Source: Armigeres subalbatus (taxonomy: Eukaryota > Arthropoda > Insecta > Diptera > Culicidae). From it: a DNA stretch of 64,000 bases. The position numbers and the translations under genes are program-made. The first letter of the stretch is position 1. Every line of letters begins with the position of its first letter. Below, piece by piece: positions 1-8,499 of this stretch. The DNA is taken from the NCBI RefSeq assembly GCF_024139115.2, contig NC_085140.1:103800988-103864987 (forward strand). Reading direction: 5' to 3'. The notes beneath the pieces are model-generated. The model ran no database searches. It saw nothing but the letters and a program-made list of their open reading frames with translations, and had not been told where the DNA came from.

Positions 1-625
1 GTAAAGTCGTTCAGATTAAAAAATAGATTTTTGCGGCCGTGCGGGGAGATCATTGTTGAGTGTTTCTGTTTTGCTTCCATGGTTCAGTGGGTGGGAAACG
101 TGGGTGAGATAGAAGGCGATCGGCAAAACGTCAGCTTCATGTAGGGGAGAACGGTACAAAATGCACCCCTGGGGCCAAATGGCCTCACACATGAAATCAC
201 TCATATAGTCTGTTGTAATACATTTATGAACGAATATTACCATTACAATTCATGATTAGTTAACCATCATTGAGCTCCATTGGAAAAATTTAGCAAAATC
301 CCTTCATATTCACTCAAATTTAATGTTTTGCTATTCTTCCACCACATCCGTAAGATTGTAGTTCAATCCATTAAGAAAAAACAAACAACCATGCGTTCAC
401 CATAATTTTACATGCAATTGAGTCATTTTAGATCACCATTCGGGCGTTTTGCCCCAGGCCTATTTTTAAAACATTTTTTAAATGCGTTAGAACGTCATGA
501 AAACCTAATTGTTTTGAATAGGAGATCATTGTGAAATGTAGCTGGGTTTGTAAATTTTGCACCTATACGTTGAAATGGTTGGGTTTTTATGTTTATATGG
601 GCGAAAACATCGAAAAAGGTTAAGG
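1..625. repeat. Left arm of giant inverted duplication, outer block
   Basis: This block is the reverse complement of about 52660-53275: position 1 pairs with about 53275, and the block stops where the BEL/Pao element has inserted. Shared landmarks include CATGGAAGCAAACAGAA-like sequence and the GTTTTCGCC stretch near 600. No coding region or RNA gene is visible. Short open frames here have no recognisable domain and are not kept in the other arm. The left boundary lies outside the window. Confidence 0.85.
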
Positions 626-630
626 GGTGC
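626..630. repeat. Target-site duplication of BEL/Pao element (left copy, GGTGC)
   Basis: GGTGC lies directly before the TGTTAC start of the element and is repeated at 4891-4895 directly after its ACA end. The inverted partner near 52655-52665 has only one AGTGC-like copy and no element, so it represents the empty site. A 5-bp duplication is within the range known for BEL/Pao integrases. Confidence 0.85.
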
Positions 631-1463
631 TGTTACGCAAATTGCGTACGCGCCGCTGCCATCAATTAGAAGCAGTGAATTTGTGTCATCCCATGACGGA
701 TAATTCATCAATAATTATTTTCTGTGCGTACAACACCATTCCCCCATCCATATTCATCGTCACTGTATGCGGAGTAGCTATGCGATACAAGGGACTACAG
801 AAAACGGAACAAAACAAAACAATATGATTAATGAATGAAAGTTAGTGTTCGATTGTTGATTACAATTATCGGGTAGAAATTCTCTTGGACAGATTGCGAA
901 TTTTATAAAACTAAACATTATTTACTAGGTACAAATTACTGAACTAGTGGAAAATAGTACGAATAGTGCACAGTTTAACAGTTTAATCACAGACAAAGAT
1001 TAATAGCTATTTCTCACGAGATTAAGGTAATTGAGTTTGAAAGTAAGTGATTGAGACGGCTTAAGACTAACTTTAAATCTAAATCACAGAGCGAATATCA
1101 CAGCTAGTTGAACGCAGTGCGTGATACAGGCCATAATTCGTGCAGAAGTACGTACACTGAGGTAAATGAAACAAAATATTAATGTAGAGTCCCTAAAGTG
1201 TAACATAAAATATGCATCAGGCAGATAAAACTAACTTACCGTACAGGACCGCTTTCCGGATAAAACGGGATTACGAAGATACTAAACGTAAGTATTTAGA
1301 TGAGTCAGATTCTGATCGAATCATAATTTAAACATAGAGCACGATGTATTGAAATTACTATTATTAAAACCCACAGGGAAAATTTAACGCATCCTAGTGT
1401 GAAATAAAGGATTGTTCAAATTTGCGGAAGTACTGTCTTCTGATTGTTGCCAGTTTGGGAACA
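631..1463 (+). repeat. 5' LTR of BEL/Pao element
   Basis: The LTR is 833 bp and has TGT...ACA ends. Positions 815-1463 are repeated at 4243-4890. The first 184 bp have no counterpart in the 3' LTR. The end is fixed by the shared GTTTGGGAACA, after which the two copies diverge. Confidence 0.8.
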
Positions 1464-1488
1464 AATTAAATTTTCCGTTTAGTCCGGA

Positions 1489-2181
1489 ATGTCTAGCGGA
1501 AGCGTAGCGGGTGCCGGGGAAAATACTCGGAGAAGAAATGGCTTTCCTGGTGGTGAGGGGGCAAGTTGTGGTACGTGTCGTCGAATTGATAACAGTCGAA
1601 TGGTGCAATGTGACGAGTGTGACGTATGGTTCCATTTCGATTGCGTGAGTGTGGATGACAGTATTCAGGATCGCGACTGGAGCTGTAATGAATGCGTGAG
1701 GATGGCACTGGAAAAACAGAGGTATGCGTTGGGCGAGCAGTTGGAGCATCTTGAGCAGCAGCAGAGGAAGTGGCAACGAGAGCAGCAGAAGCGCCTTAAT
1801 GATTTGGAAGAACGGCATGACTCCGAGCAGCAACAGGGACAACCTGAGTGGCAGCAAAAGGAGCAGGACCAGGTCGACCAATCGCAGATAGGACAGTTGC
1901 AGTTGCAGCAGCCGAGCTTGTGCAGGGGAATAGCATCTTCGAGATGTCTGGGTACCATGCCGAAGCAGCAGCAACAGCGTCATGTCCAAATTATGGAGAA
2001 AACTGTTCCCGATCAATTGACAGCGGATGAACGACGTTGCATGAAGCCATTGGCAAGCTCGACTGTCAAAAATACGAGACCGTCAAAGCATCCTCGAAGG
2101 CATCGAGTCGGTCGTCCAAACTCCGAGACTTGCAAGCAAAAGCCCTGGAAGCCAGACAATCGTTGGAAAGGAAACAGCTAG
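1489..2181 (+). CDS. PHD-finger and coiled-coil N-terminal part of BEL/Pao Gag polyprotein
   Basis: This 230-codon frame starts 26 bp after the 5' LTR. Residues 27-69 show a complete PHD pattern: C27, C30, C41, C44, H49, C52, C66, C69, with the usual tryptophan before the last pair. Residues from about 74 to 150 are rich in Q, E, R and L and look like a coiled coil. PHD fingers commonly bind histone tails. Mosquito BEL/Pao Gag proteins are known to carry such an N-terminal domain, perhaps for chromatin tethering or target choice, which is inference here. The frame then loses Gag-like character. The coiled coil resumes in another frame from about 2040, so a frameshift between about 1900 and 2100 probably separates the two halves of one original protein. 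I chose ATG 1489 as the first start upstream of the PHD finger. Confidence 0.7.
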   Translation: MSSGSVAGAGENTRRRNGFPGGEGASCGTCRRIDNSRMVQCDECDVWFHFDCVSVDDSIQDRDWSCNECVRMALEKQRYALGEQLEHLEQQQRKWQREQQKRLNDLEERHDSEQQQGQPEWQQKEQDQVDQSQIGQLQLQQPSLCRGIASSRCLGTMPKQQQQRHVQIMEKTVPDQLTADERRCMKPLASSTVKNTRPSKHPRRHRVGRPNSETCKQKPWKPDNRWKGNS

Positions 2182-3692
2182 AAGAACGGTTGGCATTGGA
2201 ACGTGAAATGTTGGAGCTTAGCGATTCCGAAACAGAGTCATCTGCCAGTATCACAAAGATAAATGAGTGGTTGGAGAAAACCGATAACGTGGGCCAGGAA
2301 GCAGGAAATTCCATGGATGACACACCTCTACCGGTGTATGACGAACTTTTGCAAAAAACAGTTGTGTCATCCTCCCAACCATGTCTTCCAAATAACTGGT
2401 CCCCAATTGGACTGTCTTCTCGTCAGCAAATTATTGGTAATTCTGCTTTACTTCAGCCATTCACCATACCACAGCAAACTGGTACGGGTTACGTACCTGG
2501 GACCCACGTAGAATATCCACGATTCGGTGGAACCTTTCCGGGAATCACAGCGAGCTGTCAACCAGCATTCGGCGGATATCCAGCAGTATCCGGCATACCG
2601 CCAGTTTCCGTGTACACTGTATCGACTCATCAACCGATTATGTCAACGGCTTACCCGTCTTCCAACAATCCATATTTCGTCGCTCAGCATAGGGTCCCTC
2701 CTGCTCAAAGTATTTGGCAACCGATACCGAACACATCGACTCCACGACACAATCTGCCTTCCGCTCAGCAGCAGAGGATCATCGATCCTGTACCATTGAA
2801 TAGTGATCATCTAGCGGCAAGACAGACAGTGAAAGATTTGCCAAAGTTTGGCGGTGATCCAGAAGATTGGCCGCGATTCATCGCGGCGTACGAGCGCACC
2901 ACAAAAATGTGCGCTTTTCGGAATGACGAATTACTTGACCGTTTGGAGCGGAGCTTACAGGATAAGGCACTTAGCACCGTCAAGAGTCTACTGCTGCATC
3001 CCGACAACGTTCCGGTCATATTGCACCGCTTAAAAACCCTTTTTGGTAATCCGGAGTCCATAGTAGAGACCATGGTTCAAAGGATTCGTATGATGCCACT
3101 ACCGAAGGCTGAGAAGTTGGAGTCCATTATCGACTTTGGTGTTGCGGTACAGAATCTCTGTGCGACCATGCAAGTGTGCCAGCTAGATGAGCGTCTGTAC
3201 AATGTTGCCCTACTACAGGAGCTCGTCGACAGTTTACCGTCGGCGTTAAAAATGCAGTGGGCCTTTCATCGGAAGGAGATAAGAGCCGTTACGCTACTTG
3301 ACTTCAACAATTGGCTCGGAGAGATGACAGAAGCTTTATGTCAAGTGATTCGACCGGCTGTGTGGGCCAAACCGCAACGATCTGAGCTCAGATCGGAAAG
3401 GAAAGTTCGGAAGGATGAACCGTTCATTTATGCGCATTCCACTTACACGCCGGAACAGGTGGATCGCAAAGGTTGCCTAGCTTGTGGAAAGGAGTGCATT
3501 TCTCTTGACAAGTGCAGCAGTTTCCACAAAATGTCACCAAATGCAAGATGGGCCTTGGTGAACGATAAAAAAATCTGTCGAAAATGTTTGACCAAGCATT
3601 TCAAAGCTTGCGAATGGAATATTCCCTGCAACCAAAACGGATGTAGTTTTCTGCATCATCGCCTGCTTCATAATGACAGCATACACAAGTAA
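2037..3692 (+). CDS. gag: BEL/Pao Gag (DUF1759-like capsid region with cysteine-rich tail), frameshifted from its N-terminus
   Basis: This is an open frame of 551 codons. Residues 20-65 are charged and coiled-coil-like and appear to continue the upstream PHD protein. Residues 70-260 are rich in P, Q and T. Residues 267-288 contain LPKFGGDPEDWPRF, the hallmark of the DUF1759 Gag domain of Pao elements, followed by a helical region to about 440. From C480 a cysteine and histidine cluster (CLACGKEC, then DKCSSFH, then CRKC) resembles the Pao nucleocapsid-like zinc region. Gag would assemble the cytoplasmic particle and bind element RNA. The ATG at 2037 is only the first in this frame; the natural protein probably began at 1489 in the other frame. 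The long intact frame suggests recent activity. Confidence 0.8.
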   Translation: MHEAIGKLDCQKYETVKASSKASSRSSKLRDLQAKALEARQSLERKQLEERLALEREMLELSDSETESSASITKINEWLEKTDNVGQEAGNSMDDTPLPVYDELLQKTVVSSSQPCLPNNWSPIGLSSRQQIIGNSALLQPFTIPQQTGTGYVPGTHVEYPRFGGTFPGITASCQPAFGGYPAVSGIPPVSVYTVSTHQPIMSTAYPSSNNPYFVAQHRVPPAQSIWQPIPNTSTPRHNLPSAQQQRIIDPVPLNSDHLAARQTVKDLPKFGGDPEDWPRFIAAYERTTKMCAFRNDELLDRLERSLQDKALSTVKSLLLHPDNVPVILHRLKTLFGNPESIVETMVQRIRMMPLPKAEKLESIIDFGVAVQNLCATMQVCQLDERLYNVALLQELVDSLPSALKMQWAFHRKEIRAVTLLDFNNWLGEMTEALCQVIRPAVWAKPQRSELRSERKVRKDEPFIYAHSTYTPEQVDRKGCLACGKECISLDKCSSFHKMSPNARWALVNDKKICRKCLTKHFKACEWNIPCNQNGCSFLHHRLLHNDSIHK

Positions 3693-3743
3693 CCAATTTC
3701 AAACGTACCATCAGAGTTCGCATCCGTAAACACTCATCACGGC

Positions 3744-3935
3744 TTGGGAGGAGTACTTCTCAAGTACGTTCGGGTCACAGTACATGGAAAAGGGAAATCA
3801 ATATCCACATTCGCCTTCCTTTACACAGGATCACATTCTGTACACATTCTCTCACATTCAGCCGCCAGACATTCTAAATACTCACGCTCCTCTAATGTGA
3901 ACGTGTACTATACACATGTGGTAGTGTTGGCTTGA
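3744..3935 (+). pseudogene. Remnant of Pao protease start; rest of pol deleted
   Basis: A short frame shortly after gag reads VRVTVHGKGKSISTFAFL followed by YTGSHS. This resembles the beginning of the Pao aspartic protease, where the family has an L-D-x-G-S type active site. Here the catalytic aspartate position reads tyrosine, and the similarity stops within about 15 residues. Nothing of reverse transcriptase, RNase H or integrase follows before the 3' LTR. I read this as the upstream edge of a pol deletion. The call rests on motif memory, so confidence is moderate. Confidence 0.5.
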
Positions 3936-4024
3936 GAAATGGATTGCGAGTGATTTGACTATGCGTCCAATTTGGGAATCTCGAGCTCGTTCAGTAGCCG
4001 CTAGGTTGCGAAGGCCGACGGAGG

Positions 4025-4099
4025 TCCTTCGTAGCTTAGTTGGTTAAAGCACCAGTCTAGCGTACTGTAGGGTCATGGGTTCGAGTCCCATCGAAGGGA
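4025..4099 (+). other. tRNA-like sequence (Ala-AGC type anticodon loop) inside the BEL/Pao element
   Basis: The sequence folds as a cloverleaf. The acceptor TCCTTCG pairs with CGAAGGG, a D arm GCTT pairs with AAGC, and an anticodon arm has a CTAGCGT loop (anticodon AGC). A perfect T arm ATGGG/CCCAT surrounds TTCGAGT. A discriminator A follows and no CCA is encoded. The sequence and its 3' neighbour (GTGGTTACCTCC) look like a repetitive tRNA-derived module rather than a host tRNA gene. It sits exactly where pol is missing, upstream of the truncated 3' LTR. It could be a SINE head or a captured tRNA gene. A- and B-box-like motifs are present (TAGCTTAGTTGG, GGTTCGAGTCC). Confidence 0.6.
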
Positions 4100-4242
4100 A
4101 AGTGGTTACCTCCAATACATTTTTCAAACCAATATCTCCCACATAACGTACATATTCACATATGAGTTTCCATAACATTGTAAATTAACGTCCAAGTCGG
4201 GTGGTTTAATCCCCGGAAATAGGCAATTAACTTTGATTGAAC

Positions 4243-4890
4243 CAAAACAATATGATTAATGAATGAAAGTTAGTGTTCGATTGTTGATTACAATTATCGG
4301 GTAGAAATTCTCTTGGACAGATTGCGAATTTTATAAAACTAAACATTATTTACTAGGTACAAATTACTGAACTAGTGGAAAATAGTACGAACAGTGCACA
4401 GTTTAACAGTTTAATCACAGACAAAGATTAATAGCTATTTCTCACGAGATTAAGGTAATTGAGTTTGAAAGTAAGTGATTGAGACGGCTTAAGACTAACT
4501 TTAAATCTAAATCACAGAGCGAATATCACAGCTAGTTGAACGCAGTGCGTGATACAGGCCATAATTCGTGCAGAAGTACGTACACTGAGGTAAATGAAAC
4601 AAAATATTGATGTAGAGTCCCTAAAGTGTAACATAAAATATGCATCAGGCAGATAAAACTAACTTACCGTACAGGACTGCTTTCCGGATAAAACGGGATT
4701 ACGAAGATACTAAACGTAAGTATTTAGATGAGTCAGATTCTGATCGAATCATCATTTAAACATAGAGCACGATGTATTGAAATTACTATTATTAAACCCA
4801 CAGGGAAAATTTAACGCATCCCAGTGTGAAATAAAGGATTTTTCAAATTTGCGGAAGTACTGTCTTCTGATTGTTGCCAGTTTGGGAACA
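4243..4890 (+). repeat. 3' LTR of BEL/Pao element, lacking its first ~184 bp
   Basis: It matches 815-1463 with about seven differences and one single-base indel. The matching segment begins at about AAAACAATATG and ends GGAACA just before the GGTGC duplication. The interval just upstream (4100-4242) has no match to the start of the 5' LTR. Because both LTRs are identical at integration, this asymmetry must have arisen afterwards by deletion, replacement or gene conversion. Confidence 0.8.
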
Positions 4891-4967
4891 GGTGCATTTT
4901 GGACCGTTCTCCCCTAGCAATAAGTTGTATAGGCGGTGCTAGCGTGCTATGCAATTCCAACGTATTT

Positions 4968-5198
4968 CTCGGGTACTTATTCAAAAGGACGTATGTGATT
5001 TTGTAAACAAAGATTCAAACGTCGATTTGTCCGATCTGATGGCACTCTCACGCAAACCAACACCACCAACAGGTAGCCGAAGGCTTCCTCTACCTGTATC
5101 TGGTGATTGTTTAGGTGGGAGTACTATCAGATTGGACAAATCAACGTTTGAATCTTTGTTTACAAAATCACATACGTCCTTTTGAATAAGTACCCGAG
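4968..5198. mobile_element. Foldback MITE with CTCGGG ends, ATTT target duplication (copy 1)
   Basis: A 231-bp near-perfect hairpin begins CTCGGGTACTTATTC and ends GAATAAGTACCCGAG, with inverted repeats of roughly 100 bp. ATTT flanks both sides (4964-4967 and 5199-5202). The right-arm partner near 52600 reads CGTATTTAGATTTG with a single ATTT and no insert, confirming the boundaries and the 4-bp duplication. Open frames on both strands are palindrome shadows. A second copy lies at 21241-21476. Confidence 0.88.
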
Positions 5199-5287
5199 AT
5201 TTAGATTTGAAAATTTTCACAAGAAAATCGAATTCAAATGTATGAGCTTAAACGTCTGTCTGCGGTACCATTTTGGTGCAGATTTAA

Positions 5288-5469
5288 GGTTCCCCCAAAC
5301 ACACGCGACGAGACAATAACGACGCGATTCTATCGCTTGGCGACTGCGATTCTGTCGCTATTGGTATGGAAGCCTACATGGAACATTGCCTGCAGCGACC
5401 CAGCGATAGAATCGCGGCGACTAGTTGTCGCCGTCGCGGCGATGAAATCTCTTAGGTCTGGGGGAGCCT
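5288..5469. mobile_element. MITE with TTAA target site, GGTTCCCCC ends
   Basis: A 182-bp element starts GGTTCCCCCAAAC and ends GTCTGGGGGAGCCT. Inner CGCGGCGAC-like inverted repeats flank a short core. TTAA lies at 5284-5287 and 5470-5473. The right arm shows the empty site with one TTAA (within ATGTTAAATCTG near 52510). A TTAA duplication is typical of piggyBac-type transposases, so this may be a non-autonomous relative; that assignment is inference. Confidence 0.8.
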
Positions 5470-5473
5470 TTAA

Positions 5474-8440
5474 CATATTAAAGACCATTTTTTGTCATTG
5501 CAAAAAATAGTGTGTGCAACTCGTTGCAAAACTCAATTTTTCAGTACTCAAAGTACAACTCGTTGCTGAAAAAATCATCTTTTTGCAACTAGTTGCACAA
5601 ACTACTATTATGTACAACTTGCTATCGACCTTAATACGAAAAAAAAGCCTTGAAGCTTTCCATTGATGTTCAATACTCTAACCATGGAGAAAATCTTGTC
5701 GGCGTTGCTAACGAGCCACGTACGTAGTTTGACCTCAACAGTAAGGCCAGCTTCAGCGCCTCATACTTGACTCGACTTGTACAGGACTGCTCGTCTCATC
5801 TGTCCATCGTATTCTCATGACTTCGACCACCTTCGACATAACTTGTTCGTGATCAATACGGATAAACTAGAGTTTTATTTTCGACTATTTTTAAACTGCT
5901 CAATTTCGATTTCAACCACATCGTAAATTTGAACATATTGGTCCAGGAAATCGTTTACAAACCCACTTCAATTACGATATAATAATATAGATTTGAAAAG
6001 CGAACAACGACCGAATGTGAACAATGAAGCATTAACTAACAAAAGCCATTCGATGGACATCAAACAATTTAAATATGATCAACTGTTGTCACTGAAGTGA
6101 GGTAAAGAAGGACTATGTTGTATAATTGCATTGGTTATACGAAAAATATACTCTGATATTTGTGATATCATATCAGAATTGCCAACAACGGAGTTGCAAA
6201 CATTATGATAATTAACTTGAAGATTTTCAAATTAATTATCATAATGTTTAACCATTTAACATGTGTCATTCTTATGAATTTCATAATTCTATCGTAAAAA
6301 TATAAATTGTTCATGACGTATGGCTGCTTGATCATATAGGTAATGTACACAAATCGTCGAGCCAATGACGGTGGTCGATTTCGCGCGAAGCGAACCTGTT
6401 TAAGCAAAATTTAGTGTACCTAAATGTTGATAGAGCACAATATTCAAAAGATACCTTTATACTATTTGCCTACATCATGAGCCCGTTATTATAGTGCGCC
6501 ATCAAATGGCACCACATCCAATTGCTCCACGCTGTGCTGCTTCCGGAATGAATTACAACCTCCCACTGGATCCGATTAATCCGTAACCGTCGACGGCCCA
6601 TTCGCCTGACAGCGGTGATGGGTATAAATCCTCAAACGCATGCATCCCGGTGGCTAAATCACAAACGATTTCGCACCGTGATTGGATTCGTTTTACCCTC
6701 CATTTCTTCTGTTCTCTTTTTTCTATGGTGTATTATCCACCCACAAAATGCACCACAATTGATCCAAACCAGATTGTCATCGTCGTCCCCGGCCAGGACC
6801 AATATAGATGGAGTCAGCAGTCGGATGATGATACGTAGGTTTTTTTTTATGTTTGGTCATCTGCTTCTCGAAATAACTTCTCTCGACTGGAGCATTGCTA
6901 GCTCCATTGTTATATTTGCTTTAACAATTCCCGAAATAAACTCCAACAAAAATATGAATTATGAAAACTACGAACAAGGTGTCGTTATTGAGTGTTGAAT
7001 GGACACACGACAGGTATCTGCATGATCAACATATTAATGTTGGACTCGGTAAAATCAATGTATAGTTGTCTTTGGCAATATTCTGTCCCAAGGAAAACAG
7101 ACCGTTTAAAATCGTTATTATCCTACATGCTACCGCTGAGCTATGGAAGGCACCCCGTGCGCACTTTTAATTGTTACACATTTGATGAATGAATGGTCAA
7201 TTTGTGGCTAACACCTGTTCGCCTGGTTGTGCACATTTGATTTACCTTGGCACTAATTGGGTTGGTAAACACAACGAGAACACGAACCGATCCTCGCTTA
7301 GTGGCTCCTTAATCCTCCACCGTGTTTTGAAATTTTAATTCAATTGAGGATCATTTTCCAACGCGTGAAGCACGGACCTCCATGGACGTGGTACGAATAT
7401 ATGAACCGTTACGCACTTAAATTTGAATTTGAAATCATGTGCTAAAATATAGCTATCTCGTGACACCTTGGTGTACGAGAAAGGTAAAAATAAATAGACT
7501 CGAAGAAGTATTGTGTTTTCAAATCAAATCACTGTACTGCCGTAATATGAAAAAGTTACGTATATGCCAAATTGGCGAATGCGTTGTGATAATAGTACCC
7601 AGTGGCGCCGGGAGGAGGTGGGACAAGTAGGACATGTCCTACGCATGAATTTTCCTGGGTGGGATAGTCAAAGCATTGTCCTACCCATGATTATGGTAAG
7701 ATGAAGTCAATGGCTGGCAGAAATCTGTTTGTTAGGGTCTTAACAATAATCATAGAGATTTATGTTTCTGTATGTTTTCATTCATTTTGTAATTTCGGCT
7801 TGATTATTTTGTAGTATGTCAATAACTCACTCGAGAGTCTGAATTTCAAAATGTGTTGTATGGTGGACTTCTAGTGTAGTGTGAACGTGTTTCTACAACT
7901 CCGCCAAACAAACCAATATTTGAAGTGAGGAACTCGATGACTCTTTGAATAAACAATTTAATAAAGTTTTTAAAAACCTTCGCAACCGTTGTTTGAATTC
8001 CACTAAAAACGGAGTTAACGCGTTAAATGCTGTAACTCCTACTAAATGAGCACAAATTTTTAATCTAAGTTTTAAGGCTAAGTTATTGTAATTAGCGCTA
8101 TAACTTCGTTATAAATTGCATTCAAACAACGAGCTTTCAGGCAATGTTGTAGCAAAAGCTTCGCACAAGAAGTCCACCATAAAACACATTTTAGAATTAT
8201 GCTAAAGCTAAAGAAATGACTTATTGACAAACTACTAAATGATTGAACCCAGTTTACTAAATGATCGAAAACATCCTTTGTCTTAACCCTCTCCCGCCAA
8301 TGGTGTATGTGGGGCACCATCAAATTTTGCACCTTCTATCCTTCATCGAATTGTTTCAATAACAAAAAGCAGTATTAGGCGTATTTGTATGGTTCCATTA
8401 GACTGAAAATACAATAAACTTTGAGTACGAATTGTAAAAC
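5474..8440. repeat. Left arm of giant inverted duplication, main non-coding block
   Basis: This block is the reverse complement of about 49190-52060 with roughly 5-10 percent difference by eye and many 1-3-base indels. It is AT-rich with no recognised gene. GTACGAGAAAGG-like sequence near 7475 resembles a motif also seen at the window's right end (63955), pointing to an interspersed mosquito repeat. It contains a palindromic stretch TTGATAATTAAC-like near 6200-6250 and the highly conserved island at 6538-6704. Confidence 0.8.
6538..6704 (+). promoter_or_regulatory. 167-bp island identical in both arms, with a TATA-like motif (role unknown)
   Basis: Positions 6538-6704 match the reverse complement of about 50942-51108 without a difference that I can find, while the next 140 bp downstream carry about eight changes. 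The island contains GGGTATAAATCC at 6620-6631 and an open frame starting ATG at 6615 in both arms that soon diverges by frameshifts. This could be a promoter, a short exon, part of a repeat under gene conversion, or chance. I do not claim transcription. Confidence 0.35.
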
Positions 8441-8499
8441 TATTGAAAACAATAAATTTACTATTGATTTACAATCAAAAACTTTTTTTTCGTTTTCTA

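Larger units (their letters stand above)
631..4890 (+). mobile_element. BEL/Pao LTR retrotransposon, gag-only deletion derivative
   Basis: A 4260-bp insertion begins TGTTAC and ends GGAACA, with GGTGC flanking both sides. It has a 5' LTR, a PHD-finger and coiled-coil region, a Pao-type Gag with a cysteine-rich tail, the first residues of a protease, a tRNA-like segment and a 5'-truncated 3' LTR. Reverse transcriptase, RNase H and integrase are absent. The shared LTR parts (about 649 bp) differ at about seven positions by my count, near 1 percent, so the insertion is much younger than the divergence of the inverted arms, which agrees with its absence from the right arm. No clear primer binding site follows the 5' LTR. 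The element could move only with enzymes from a relative. Confidence 0.85.

Noticed and set aside
4025..4099. Functional host tRNA-Ala gene
   Set aside because: The fold is good, but the acceptor sequence is unlike animal tRNA-Ala as I remember it, it lies within a retrotransposon, and the downstream sequence looks repetitive. It is kept only as tRNA-like.
6615..6998. Open frame beginning MMGINPQTHASRWLNHKRF, also present in the right arm on the minus strand (50709-51032)
   Set aside because: The shared start lies in the identical island, but beyond about 30 codons indels change the frame in one arm, and there is no domain. The DNA conservation is reported instead.
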